A DNA stretch of 8,520 nucleotides, taken from assembly GCA_945910715.1 (NCBI GenBank), contig CAMDZU010000038.1, positions 1-8,520 on the forward strand, given 5' to 3'. This stretch comes from an uncultured Clostridia bacterium. GTDB lineage: Bacteria > Bacillota > Clostridia > Oscillospirales > Ruminococcaceae. The position numbers and the translations under genes are program-made. Below, in pieces: positions 1-7,030 of the stretch. The notes beneath the pieces were generated by a model, which saw nothing but the letters and a program-made list of their open reading frames with translations, searched no databases and had not been told where the DNA came from. Positions within the stretch are counted from its first letter, which is position 1, and the number at the start of each line of letters is the position of its first letter.

Positions 1-106
1 GGTCGGGTGCTTTCTGCCTTCCCGAAATGTACCGCTGATTGCAGAAGCTGCAGGTATGGGGACAGCCCGAATGGGGGATAAAAATTGAAAGGTTAGTTTG
101 TTTCAT
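1..106 (-). CDS. Radical SAM protein, Elp3-like, N-terminal fragment (continues past left edge)
   Basis: Only the first 35 codons are present; the gene continues beyond position 1. The ATG at 104-106 opens a frame beginning MKQTNLSIFIPHSGCPHTC and continuing SFCNQRYISGRQKAP. It carries the radical SAM CxxxCxxC signature (Cys at about residues 15, 19 and 22), which binds the [4Fe-4S] cluster that cleaves S-adenosylmethionine. From family knowledge, the pattern IPHSGCPH(x)CxFCNQ is typical of the Elp3-like radical SAM proteins encoded between rnc and smc in Clostridia; their exact substrate is unsettled, with tRNA modification as the usual guess. The start overlaps the 3' end of rnc by 14 nt in another frame, which suggests coupled translation. 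The nearest purine-rich stretch, AAGAGG, is about 20 nt upstream, so no good Shine-Dalgarno is visible. Family is fairly certain; the role is inference. Confidence 0.85.
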   Translation of the reverse strand, partial: MKQTNLSIFIPHSGCPHTCSFCNQRYISGRQKAPD

Positions 107-773
107 AGCCCATAAGGCTTATTGCCTCTTTTGCCGCCGCCTGTTCAGCCTCTTTCTTGCTGTAGCCTGTGCCTGTGCCGATAATCTGTCCGTTAAGCAG
201 TACGTTTGAGGTGAAAACCTTGTTGTGTGCTGCGCCTGTTTCGCTTGCAAGCTCGTAGGTCACCTTTTCCTCGGGATTCTGCTGTATAATTTCCTGAAGA
301 ATTGTCTTGTAGTCTCCGATAAGCAGCTTTCCCGAACGCAGTACGTCAAGGGGCGGAATAAAGGGCAGTATGAAATCTCTCGCTTTTTCAAGTCCGCCGT
401 CAAGGTAAATTGCCGCAATAAGCGCCTCGAAAGCGTCCGCAAGAATTGAGCGGCGCTGACGTCCTCCCGTATTTTCCTCGCCCTTGCCCAAAAGTATTTC
501 CTCGCCAAGACCTATTTTCTGCGCAAAGGGGAACAAAGCGTGCTCGCAGACAATGCTTGCACGGAGCTTTGTAAGCTGTCCCTCGGGCTGGTCCTGCAAA
601 TTCTCAAACAGATATTTTGACACAACAACGCTTAAAACCGAGTCGCCAAGAAATTCAAGGCGCTCGTTGCTGTGATGATTTTTACCGTTGACGTACGAGG
701 AATGAGTAAGCGCCTCCCGAAGCAAGGAGGGGTCCTTGAACTCATAGCCGATACGCTGTTCAAATTCAGTCAT
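93..773 (-). CDS. rnc: Ribonuclease III
   Basis: Double-strand-specific endoribonuclease that processes the rRNA precursor and structured mRNAs in the cytoplasm. The 226-residue product is full length for the family. The RNase III domain covers about residues 1-145. It has the signature NERLEFLGDS (36-45) with the metal-ligand acidic residues E40 and D44, a second acidic position E64 (PEGQLTKLR), and D113/E116 in LADAFEALIAAIYLDGG. The double-stranded-RNA-binding domain follows at about 153-222, ending in KKEAEQAAAKEAI. The start at 771-773 fits the family N-terminus. The gene lies 4 nt after the plsX stop, and its AAAGGA site (785-790) lies inside the end of plsX, so translation is probably coupled. 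The radical SAM gene overlaps its last 14 nt. No key residue is missing. Confidence 0.97.
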   Translation of the reverse strand: MTEFEQRIGYEFKDPSLLREALTHSSYVNGKNHHSNERLEFLGDSVLSVVVSKYLFENLQDQPEGQLTKLRASIVCEHALFPFAQKIGLGEEILLGKGEENTGGRQRRSILADAFEALIAAIYLDGGLEKARDFILPFIPPLDVLRSGKLLIGDYKTILQEIIQQNPEEKVTYELASETGAAHNKVFTSNVLLNGQIIGTGTGYSKKEAEQAAAKEAISLMGYETN

Positions 774-777
774 TTTC

Positions 778-1797
778 TTAGTTTTCCTTTACGGGTTTTT
801 CTTCCTTAAGGGTTTTAAGACTTTCGGTCATTTCTTCAATTACGTTGTTTTCGATAAATTCCTTTGCCTGGCGGATTGCGTTCTTGAACGCCTTTGCGTC
901 GCTGCTGCCGTGAGCCTTGATAACAGGCTTTGCAGTACCCAGAAGGGGAGAACCGCCCACTTCCTTGTAGTCCATCTGACGGCTTAAGCTCTTGATTCCG
1001 TTCATTGTGAACACAGCGCCGATTTTTGTTCCTATATTCCTGAAGAAAATATTTTTAAGGGATTTCTTCATAAACTTGCCCATGCCCTCAACGGTTTTGA
1101 GGTAAATATTTCCCGTAAAGCCGTCGGTAACAATTACGTCGCAGGCGCCCATTGGTACTTCTCTTGCTTCCGTGTTGCCGATAAAGTTGATTGCGCTTGT
1201 TTCAGAAAGCAGCTCTCTTGCTTCACGTTCAAGGTCACGACCCTTTTCGTCCTCTGTGCCTATGTTGAGCAGTCCTACTCTGGGGCTTGGGATTCCCATT
1301 ACCTTTTCCATATAGACGCTGCCTAAAATAGCAAACTGCTGGAGCATTTCGGGGCGTACTTCCGTATTTGCGCCGCCGTCAAGGAGAATGTACTTTGAGT
1401 TTATGCTGGGGATTATGGGCGCAAGGGCAGGGCGCTTGACTCCCTTGATTCTGCCTACAAGGAGCGTTCCTCCCGTAACAAGAGCGGCTGTACTGCCTGC
1501 GCTTACAAATGCGTCTGCCTCGCCGTTTACAACAAGCTGAAAGGCCTTGCCCATGGAGCAGTCCTTTTTCGCCTTGCGTATTTCCATTGGGTCGTCCTCT
1601 ATCTGAATAACCCCGTCTGCGTTTACGATTGAGATGTTAGTCATTGGCAGCTTCAGAGCCTCGAAACGGCTCTTTATTGTCTGCTCGTCCCCTGTCAGCA
1701 CAACCTCAACTCCGTATTCCGCAACTGCCTGTACAGCGCCCTTTATTACCTCGTCGGGAGCGTTATCGCCGCCGAATGCGTCAACTGCAATTCTCAT
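778..1797 (-). CDS. plsX: Phosphate acyltransferase PlsX
   Basis: Converts acyl-ACP and inorganic phosphate to acyl phosphate, the acyl donor for PlsY in phosphatidic acid synthesis; it acts as a peripheral membrane enzyme. The 339-residue product is normal in length. Visible family motifs are the N-terminal MRIAVDAFGGDNAP, ILLDGGANTEVRPE, GLLNIGTEDEKGRDLE, VIVTDGFTGNIYLKT, GGSPLLG and KAHGSSDAKAFKNAIRQ. I chose the ATG at 1795-1797 over the in-frame ATG at 1813-1815. The former has an AAAGGA site at ideal spacing and gives the conserved N-terminus, while the latter adds six unlike residues (MRKDNI). The gene sits 14 nt after trmFO and 4 nt before rnc. In many Firmicutes acpP lies between plsX and rnc; here it does not. 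No FapR-like operator was recognised nearby. Confidence 0.96.
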   Translation of the reverse strand: MRIAVDAFGGDNAPDEVIKGAVQAVAEYGVEVVLTGDEQTIKSRFEALKLPMTNISIVNADGVIQIEDDPMEIRKAKKDCSMGKAFQLVVNGEADAFVSAGSTAALVTGGTLLVGRIKGVKRPALAPIIPSINSKYILLDGGANTEVRPEMLQQFAILGSVYMEKVMGIPSPRVGLLNIGTEDEKGRDLEREARELLSETSAINFIGNTEAREVPMGACDVIVTDGFTGNIYLKTVEGMGKFMKKSLKNIFFRNIGTKIGAVFTMNGIKSLSRQMDYKEVGGSPLLGTAKPVIKAHGSSDAKAFKNAIRQAKEFIENNVIEEMTESLKTLKEEKPVKEN

Positions 1798-1804
1798 GAT
1801 ATTA

Positions 1805-1810
1805 TCCTTT
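1805..1810 (-). promoter_or_regulatory. plsX ribosome binding site
   Basis: AAAGGA on the minus strand lies 7 nt before the ATG at 1795-1797. It decides the plsX start, because the longer in-frame ATG at 1813-1815 lies upstream of this site. The surrounding 13 nt (1800-1812) are identical to the topA site at 5221-5233. Confidence 0.8.
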
Positions 1811-1811
1811 C

Positions 1812-3107
1812 TCATTGGCTTTTGAGCAGCTTTTCAAGGTCGGCAAGACCTCTTTCAGCAATCGCCGAGTATTTGAGCTGCTTATCTCTTATATTCTTCT
1901 CAAGGGGCGGCAGTATTCCCATATTTGCGCCCATTGGCTGAAAGTCCTTTACTGTGGGGTCGCTGATGTAGTTAAGGAGCGCCCCTGTCATTGTTGTTCT
2001 CGGCAAATCAAGCATTTCTTTGCCCGAAAGCAGTCTTCCGAGCTGAAAGCCTGCAATAATGCCGCTCATTGCGCTTTCGGAGTAGCCCTCAACCCCGGTT
2101 ATCTGTCCGCCGAAGAAAATGTTGTTGCTGTTTTTCAGCATAAAGTGGTTGTCAAGCACCTGAGGGCTGTTCAAAAAGGTATTCCTGTGCATTACGCCGT
2201 AGCGCATGAATTCAGCGTTTTCAAGACCTGTAATCATAGAGAAAACACGCTTCTGCTCGCCGAATTTCAGGTTTGTCTGAAAGCCTACAAGGTTGTAGAG
2301 AGTACCCTCGTTGTTTTCCTTGCGGAGCTGCACCACAGCATAGGGACGTCTGCCCGTTCTGGGGTCGGTAAGTCCCACAGGCTTCATACAGCCGTATCTT
2401 ACGCTGTCTATTCCACGCTTTGCAAGCACCTCCACAGGCATACAGCCCTCGTAAACCTTAAGGTTTTCAAAGGCTTTCAGCGGCACGCTTTCCGCACTTA
2501 CAAGCTGGTTGTAGAATGCCTCGTACTCCTCTCTTGTCATGGGGCAGTTGATGTAGTCGGCGTCCCCTTTGTCGTATCGGGTAGCGAAAAACGCCTTGCT
2601 CATATCAATGCTTTCGGCGGTGACAATAGGGGCTGCGGCGTCGTAAAAGCTCATTGGCAGACCGCATTTCGCCTTTATGGTTTCCGCAAAGGCGTCGCTT
2701 GTAAGCGGTCCTGTGCAGATAACTGTGTTTTCCTCGGGAAACTCGGTTATTTCCTCGGAGATTACCTTTATATTGGGGTGATTGTTTATTTTTTCGGTGA
2801 TATAGTCGGAGAAAAGCTCACGGTTTACCGCCAGCGCTCCTCCTGCGGGCACTCTTGTTGCTTCCGCCGCCTCCATTGTCAGGGAGCCGAACATACGCAT
2901 TTCAGCCTTTAACATTCCTGCGGCGCTGCCTGTTCTTTCGGCTTTGAGGGAGTTACTGCAAACAAGCTCTGCAAAGCCCTTATAATGATGAGCAGGGGAG
3001 AATTTTTTCGGCTTCATTTCACAGAGAGAAACCTCAAAGCCGCTGTTTGCAAGCTGCCAGGCCGCTTCAACTCCTGCAAGACCTGCTCCTATTACTTTAA
3101 CGTTCAT
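1812..3107 (-). CDS. trmFO: Folate/FAD-dependent tRNA (uracil-54-C5)-methyltransferase TrmFO
   Basis: Makes m5U54 (ribothymidine) in the T-loop of tRNAs, using methylenetetrahydrofolate as carbon donor and FADH2 as reductant; cytoplasmic. The 431-residue product matches the family length of about 435. The N-terminus NVKVIGAGLAGVEAAWQLA is a Rossmann FAD-binding motif of the GxGxxG kind, and FFGGQITGVEGYSESAMSG (331-349) is the conserved C-terminal FAD segment. Two family cysteines are visible: C50 in ELVCSNSLKAE and C222 in YEGCMPVEVLAKRG. They align with the catalytic pair Cys53/Cys226 described for the Bacillus enzyme. The start codon overlaps the topA stop by one base (TGATG), which points to translational coupling; the nearest purine-rich element, GAGGA, is about 12 nt upstream and weak. 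topA-trmFO (formerly gid) adjacency is a well-known Firmicutes gene order. Confidence 0.97.
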   Translation of the reverse strand: MNVKVIGAGLAGVEAAWQLANSGFEVSLCEMKPKKFSPAHHYKGFAELVCSNSLKAERTGSAAGMLKAEMRMFGSLTMEAAEATRVPAGGALAVNRELFSDYITEKINNHPNIKVISEEITEFPEENTVICTGPLTSDAFAETIKAKCGLPMSFYDAAAPIVTAESIDMSKAFFATRYDKGDADYINCPMTREEYEAFYNQLVSAESVPLKAFENLKVYEGCMPVEVLAKRGIDSVRYGCMKPVGLTDPRTGRRPYAVVQLRKENNEGTLYNLVGFQTNLKFGEQKRVFSMITGLENAEFMRYGVMHRNTFLNSPQVLDNHFMLKNSNNIFFGGQITGVEGYSESAMSGIIAGFQLGRLLSGKEMLDLPRTTMTGALLNYISDPTVKDFQPMGANMGILPPLEKNIRDKQLKYSAIAERGLADLEKLLKSQ

Positions 3108-5218
3108 CAGCTGTCCAGGTCCTCGCTGTTATCGGGAGTATCCGCCGCCTCCTGTTCATAGCCGCAGCCCGGCTTTGCACAGTATATTTTGCCCTTTTTG
3201 CCTGCCTTTTTGAACATTGTGCAGCCGCATTGGGGGCAGGTTTCGGCAATGGGAGTATCCCATGTCATAAAGTTACATTCCTTGAAGTTTTCGCAGCCGA
3301 AGAAGGGCTTGCCCTTTTTGGACTTTTTGGCGAGCATTTTCTTGCCGCAGATAGGACAGCTACCCTGTGTTTCGTTTACGATTTTCTTGGTGTTCTTGCA
3401 CTCGGGGAATCCCGAACAGCCTAAGAATTTGCCGTAAGGACCGATTTTTATTACCATTTTCCTGCCGCAAAGCTCACAGTCTATATCCGTAGGCTCGTCG
3501 GGCACCTTGACCCTCTTGCCGTCCATATCCTGCTCCGCCTTGTCAAGGGTCTTGGAGAAATCGCCGTAGAAGCTTTTCAGTACGTCAACCCATTCCTCCT
3601 TGCCCTCTTCCACCTTATCAAGGTCGTTTTCCATTTTAGCGGTGAACTTTGTATCAACAATATGCTGGAAATGCTCCTTTAAAAGCTCGGTGATAACGTC
3701 CCCCAAGGGAGTAGGCTTAAGCTGCTTCTGCTCACGCTCAACATAATGTCTGTCAAGAATTGTGGTAATTGTGGGAGCATAGGTGGACGGTCTGCCGATT
3801 CCGTTTTCCTCAAGCGCCTTGATAAGGCTTGCCTCCGTGTAGCGTGGGGGCGGCTGAGTGAAGTGCTGATTGCCCGAAAGCTCTTTCACCTTGAGGATTT
3901 CCCCCTCGGTGATTTTGGGCAGTGCGCCGCCCTCCTCGCTGTCGTCCTCGGCGGATTCCTCATAAAGCCTTGTAAAGCCATCAAATTTTACCGTATAGCC
4001 GTTTGCCTTGAACATGCAGCCGTTGGCTTCAATATCAACCGCAACGGTATTCAGCAATGCGTTTTCCATCTGGCTTGCCATAAAACGCTCCCATATCAGC
4101 TTGTAAAGCTTATACTGGTCGGAGGTAAGACTGTCCTTTACAATTTCGGGAGTAAGGTCTATTGTTGAGGGACGTACAGCCTCGTGTGCGTCCTGAGAGC
4201 CTTTCTTGGTCTTGTATTCACGGGGCTTTGCAGGAACGTATTCCTTGCCGAAGCGTGTTTCGATAAGAGCTGCCGCAGCCGCCTTTGCCTCGTCTGAAAT
4301 TCGCAGGCTGTCCGTTCTCATATAGGTGATAAGACCCACAGCGCCGTGACCCTCAACATCAACGCCCTCGTAAAGCTCCTGTGCGGCTTTCATGGTTCTT
4401 CTTGCGTTAAAGGAAAGCTTTCTTGAAGCCTCCTGCTGTAAGGTGGAGGTGGTAAAGGGAGGGGCAGGCTGCTTTTTCCTTGTGGATTTCTTGATATTGG
4501 CAACCTTGAATTGGGCATTTTCCAGTCTTGCAAGGATTTTGTCCGCCTCTTCCTTTGAATTAAGCTCCGCCTTTTCGCCGTCTATTTCGTGCAGCTTTGC
4601 AGGAAAAGCCTTTTTGCTTGTGGAATTGAGCAGCTTTGCGTCAATGCTCCAGTATTCCTTGGGGTTAAAAGCCTTTATTTCGTTTTCCCTGTCAACGATA
4701 AGTCTTACCGCAACGGACTGCACTCTGCCTGCGGAAAGACCTCTGCGCACCTTTTTCCAAAGGAACGGGCTAAGCTTGTAGCCGACTATTCTGTCAAGAA
4801 TACGGCGTGCCTGCTGTGCGTTTATAAGGTCCATATCAAGGCTGCGTGGATTGCTCATTCCCGTTTTGATGCCCGATTTTGTGATTTCGCTGAAGGTAAC
4901 TCTTATAGGCTTTGAGCCGTCAAGATTGAGCACATGGGCAAGATGCCACGAAATTGCCTCGCCCTCTCTGTCAGGGTCGGTTGCTAGATAGACGGTATCG
5001 GATTTTTTTGCCGCCGCCTTAAGCTCCTTGATAAGAGCGGATTTGTCCTTTTTGTTTTCGTAGCTGGGCTCAAAGTTGTTGTCAACGTCAACGCCAAGCT
5101 TTGACTTCGGCAAATCACGGATATGACCTACCGACGCCACTACTTCATAATCCTTGCCAAGATATTTCTTTATTGTTTTCGCCTTGGCAGGTGACTCAAC
5201 GATTACTAAGTTCGACAC
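3107..5218 (-). CDS. topA: DNA topoisomerase I (type IA)
   Basis: Relaxes negatively supercoiled DNA through a transient 5'-phosphotyrosine link to one strand. The predicted product has 703 residues. The Toprim domain begins at NLVIVESPAKAKTIKKYLG (E8) and includes the metal-binding DPDREGEAISWHL (D81, D83). The catalytic tyrosine is Y299 in GLITYMRTDS. The later core motif is ENGIGRPSTYAPT (471-483). Three C-terminal Cys4 zinc ribbons follow: C581/C584/C601/C607, C621/C624/C642/C648 and C661/C664/C680/C685; the protein ends in a short acidic tail. The start is the GTG at 5216-5218, which gives the family N-terminus and sits behind an AAAGGA site. An in-frame ATG at 5276-5278 would add 20 residues that lie inside the upstream gene and match nothing in the family. 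An out-of-frame ATG overlaps the GTG. The gap to the upstream stop is 4 nt; trmFO follows with a 1-nt overlap. Confidence 0.97.
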   Translation of the reverse strand: MSNLVIVESPAKAKTIKKYLGKDYEVVASVGHIRDLPKSKLGVDVDNNFEPSYENKKDKSALIKELKAAAKKSDTVYLATDPDREGEAISWHLAHVLNLDGSKPIRVTFSEITKSGIKTGMSNPRSLDMDLINAQQARRILDRIVGYKLSPFLWKKVRRGLSAGRVQSVAVRLIVDRENEIKAFNPKEYWSIDAKLLNSTSKKAFPAKLHEIDGEKAELNSKEEADKILARLENAQFKVANIKKSTRKKQPAPPFTTSTLQQEASRKLSFNARRTMKAAQELYEGVDVEGHGAVGLITYMRTDSLRISDEAKAAAAALIETRFGKEYVPAKPREYKTKKGSQDAHEAVRPSTIDLTPEIVKDSLTSDQYKLYKLIWERFMASQMENALLNTVAVDIEANGCMFKANGYTVKFDGFTRLYEESAEDDSEEGGALPKITEGEILKVKELSGNQHFTQPPPRYTEASLIKALEENGIGRPSTYAPTITTILDRHYVEREQKQLKPTPLGDVITELLKEHFQHIVDTKFTAKMENDLDKVEEGKEEWVDVLKSFYGDFSKTLDKAEQDMDGKRVKVPDEPTDIDCELCGRKMVIKIGPYGKFLGCSGFPECKNTKKIVNETQGSCPICGKKMLAKKSKKGKPFFGCENFKECNFMTWDTPIAETCPQCGCTMFKKAGKKGKIYCAKPGCGYEQEAADTPDNSEDLDS

Positions 5219-5222
5219 ATTA

Positions 5223-6008
5223 TTATCCTTTCTGTTTCTGCATTTCCCAGCAGAGTATGGACGCCGCAACAGCCGCATTGAGCGACTCGGCGTTTTCTAT
5301 GGGAATGTACACCCTCCGGGTGCACAGCTTTTGTACCTTTTCGCATATTCCGCTGCCCTCGTTGCCGATAACAACGGCTGATTTCGGCGAGAAATTCAGT
5401 TTGTTCAATGGGACTGCGGTTTTGTCAAGCAAAGCCCCGTAAATTTCAAATCCGTTATCTGTGAGCAGCGGCATAAATTCCTCCGCTTTGCCGATATAGC
5501 AGGGCAGGCGGAAAAGACTGCCCATTGTTCCCCGTATTACCTTTGGGGAATATATGTCGGCACATTCCTCGGTGAGAATTACTCCGTCAATTCCGAGAGC
5601 GTCGCCCGTTCTGATTATAGTTCCTATGTTTCCCGTGTCCTGTAAGGAATCCAGTATAAGAAAACGGGTACTATTTCTTATTTTATCCGAATTAAGCGGT
5701 TTGTCAAGTGTTTTTACTTCCGCAAAAAAGCCCTGAGGGGTTTTTGTATCGGAAATATATTCCGAAACGTCGTCGCTTATCACAACAATTTCACATTTTG
5801 GTGATATAATTTCCGCTGTATGGGGATATTTTTCAAGGGCTGATTTTGTGGCAAGAACGGATTTTACCGTAAGCCCCGACTTTACCGCTTCCTCGCAGAG
5901 CTTGTGACCCTCCGCAACAAAGGAGCTGTTTTCACGCCTTGCTCTGCGCTCGTTTATCAGCGACTTGTAATATCTGACAAGCTGATTTTTTCTTGATGTT
6001 ATCTCCAT
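5223..6008 (-). CDS. TrmH/SpoU-family RNA 2'-O-methyltransferase
   Basis: Predicted SAM-dependent ribose 2'-O-methyltransferase of the SPOUT class acting on rRNA or tRNA; the nucleotide target cannot be read from the sequence. The 261-residue product has an N-terminal SpoU substrate-binding domain (about residues 27-98, from SSFVAEGHKLCEEAVKSG to TPQGFFAEV) and a C-terminal trefoil-knot domain. The three SpoU motifs are LQDTGNIGTIIRTGDALG (122-139, with the conserved Asn and Arg133), AVVIGNEGSGI (211-221) and IPIENAESLNAAVAASI (235-251). I chose the ATG at 6006-6008 because CAGGA lies 7 nt upstream; the in-frame ATG at 6024-6026 has no ribosome site. In Clostridia a YsgA/RlmB-like gene of this type commonly follows rplT; here a gene on the other strand separates them. 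It is the first gene of the topA operon. I saw no convincing promoter on this strand in the 150 bp upstream. Confidence 0.93.
   Translation of the reverse strand: MEITSRKNQLVRYYKSLINERRARRENSSFVAEGHKLCEEAVKSGLTVKSVLATKSALEKYPHTAEIISPKCEIVVISDDVSEYISDTKTPQGFFAEVKTLDKPLNSDKIRNSTRFLILDSLQDTGNIGTIIRTGDALGIDGVILTEECADIYSPKVIRGTMGSLFRLPCYIGKAEEFMPLLTDNGFEIYGALLDKTAVPLNKLNFSPKSAVVIGNEGSGICEKVQKLCTRRVYIPIENAESLNAAVAASILCWEMQKQKG
5226..5231 (-). promoter_or_regulatory. topA ribosome binding site deciding a GTG start
   Basis: AAAGGA on the minus strand lies 7 nt before the GTG at 5216-5218 and sits inside the last codons of the upstream methyltransferase gene (…AAA GGA TAA). It supports the GTG start for topA. 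The out-of-frame ATG at 5218-5220 is 5 nt from the same site and could compete for it. Confidence 0.75.
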
Positions 6009-6037
6009 TTGACATTCCTGCTTCATTATGTTAAAAT
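6009..6037 (+). promoter_or_regulatory. Sigma-A-type promoter of the membrane-protein gene
   Basis: A perfect TTGACA (6009-6014) is followed, 17 bp later, by TAAAAT (6032-6037), preceded by an extended -10 TGn (6029-6031). Transcription would begin near 6044, leaving a leader of only about 15 nt that still holds the GTGAGG ribosome site (6046-6051) before the ATG at 6059. The -35 hexamer directly abuts the start codon of the divergent methyltransferase. Confidence 0.8.
6016..6020 (-). promoter_or_regulatory. Methyltransferase ribosome binding site
   Basis: CAGGA on the minus strand lies 7 nt before the ATG at 6006-6008 and decides between the two in-frame ATGs. It is overlapped on the other strand by the promoter of the divergent membrane-protein gene. 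Confidence 0.6.
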
Positions 6038-6058
6038 TTAGAAAAGTGAGGTTTTTGT

Positions 6059-7006
6059 ATGCGTTTTTCTGAATTATCCCTTATTGCCCGGGACGCAGGA
6101 CTTGATTATTCCCCCGAAAAGGCTTCCTTAAGGGGAGAGCTTCGTGGCTTCAAAACCAATGTCTGCGACAACGGCACAAGCTATATTGTTACCATATTTG
6201 TTAAAATATCACTCAAAAGGGAAGGGGAGGTTTCTTCTTTCGTCAACAGTCTTGCTGAAAGCTTGCCTAAAAATACAGTCAACAGTCAGTCAAGCGGCTA
6301 TGATTACCTGCGTATAGTTCTTGAAAGGAACAATCTTATGCAGGAAAACCTTGAGCTGCTGATTGAGTTTTTAGAAAAGCTTGCTGCATTTCTTGATGAA
6401 AATGAGTTTGAAAAAACCGAAGTGAACGAAAAGGCTTTGCCTGTTCTTCCCGAATCAAAGCCTGCTGTGAAGAAGAAAAAGCGCAGGCTTAAAAGCTCCT
6501 TTGACCGTTACAGCGTCAGGGGTATTATAGGCGCTTTCATCGGTGCGGCTGCCTGTATGTTCATTGTGGGATTGTTCGTCAACGTTGATTCCTCCACCAT
6601 TGGCTATCAGATATGGAGCTGGCTCTGCGGTGCGGCGGTGTGCCTGATTATCCTTGTGGACTATTATTTCCTTGCGAAGAAATTCGACATTGCAGGCATT
6701 GTTTCCTGTTCCGCTTTCAGCTTTCTGTCCTTGTCCCTGGGAACTTTTATGGCGGTAATACACACCCTGTCGCAGCTTATGGCGGCAGATACGGGCAATG
6801 CACTTACCCTCGGGGAGATGCTGACGGATTTAGGCGGTTATCTCGGACAATACCCGTCTGTCGGCGAGATGTGGCTGGAGCTTCTGCTAAAGAATTTCTT
6901 CCTTGGAGCAATCGCCTCTGCGCTGTTCTACAACTGGTATTTTTCAAGACACAAGGGCGAAATGTTCATTGGCGAAAATGACGGAACAGAGCAGGAAAAC
7001 AAGTAA
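6059..7006 (+). CDS. Hypothetical membrane protein: soluble N-terminal domain plus four predicted helices
   Basis: I do not recognise this 315-residue protein. Residues 1-115 look like a soluble alpha/beta domain with alternating hydrophobic strands (SYIVTIFVKISL, DYLRIVLER) and a helix (ENLELLIEFLEKLAAFL). A charged linker with a basic run (VKKKKRRLK, 137-145) follows. Then come four likely transmembrane helices at about 155-174, 185-206, 211-238 and 275-297, and a short acidic tail. By the positive-inside rule the N-terminal domain should be cytoplasmic. No signal peptide, enzymatic motif or metal site is visible. It is real by several signs: a consensus promoter, a GTGAGG ribosome site 7 nt before the ATG, a full-length frame and a strong terminator after the stop. 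It is the only gene on this strand, lying between two minus-strand operons. Function is unknown; no neighbour suggests one. Confidence 0.88.
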   Translation: MRFSELSLIARDAGLDYSPEKASLRGELRGFKTNVCDNGTSYIVTIFVKISLKREGEVSSFVNSLAESLPKNTVNSQSSGYDYLRIVLERNNLMQENLELLIEFLEKLAAFLDENEFEKTEVNEKALPVLPESKPAVKKKKRRLKSSFDRYSVRGIIGAFIGAAACMFIVGLFVNVDSSTIGYQIWSWLCGAAVCLIILVDYYFLAKKFDIAGIVSCSAFSFLSLSLGTFMAVIHTLSQLMAADTGNALTLGEMLTDLGGYLGQYPSVGEMWLELLLKNFFLGAIASALFYNWYFSRHKGEMFIGENDGTEQENK

Positions 7007-7030
7007 TTTTTCCAACCCCCTAAATACGAA

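Noticed and set aside
1815..2912. 365-codon open frame on the plus strand
   Set aside because: It lies fully antisense to trmFO, a clearly conserved gene. Its translation is rich in Cys, His and Val without domain motifs, and it has no ribosome site or promoter. It is a shadow of trmFO codon use.
5219..5278. Twenty-residue N-terminal extension of TopA from the in-frame ATG at 5276-5278
   Set aside because: The extension lies inside the methyltransferase gene and has no family similarity. The GTG at 5216-5218 has the ribosome site and the conserved N-terminus.
6074..6079. GATAAT on the minus strand as a -10 for the methyltransferase-topA operon
   Set aside because: No TTGACA-like hexamer lies 16-18 bp upstream. 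The nearby CATAAT (6024-6029) also lacks a -35. I could not support a promoter for this operon.
6455..6981. Open frames of 102 codons (minus) and 122 codons (plus, other frame) inside the membrane-protein gene
   Set aside because: Both are out of frame with a gene that has its own promoter, ribosome site and terminator. Their translations have low-complexity composition and no recognisable motif.
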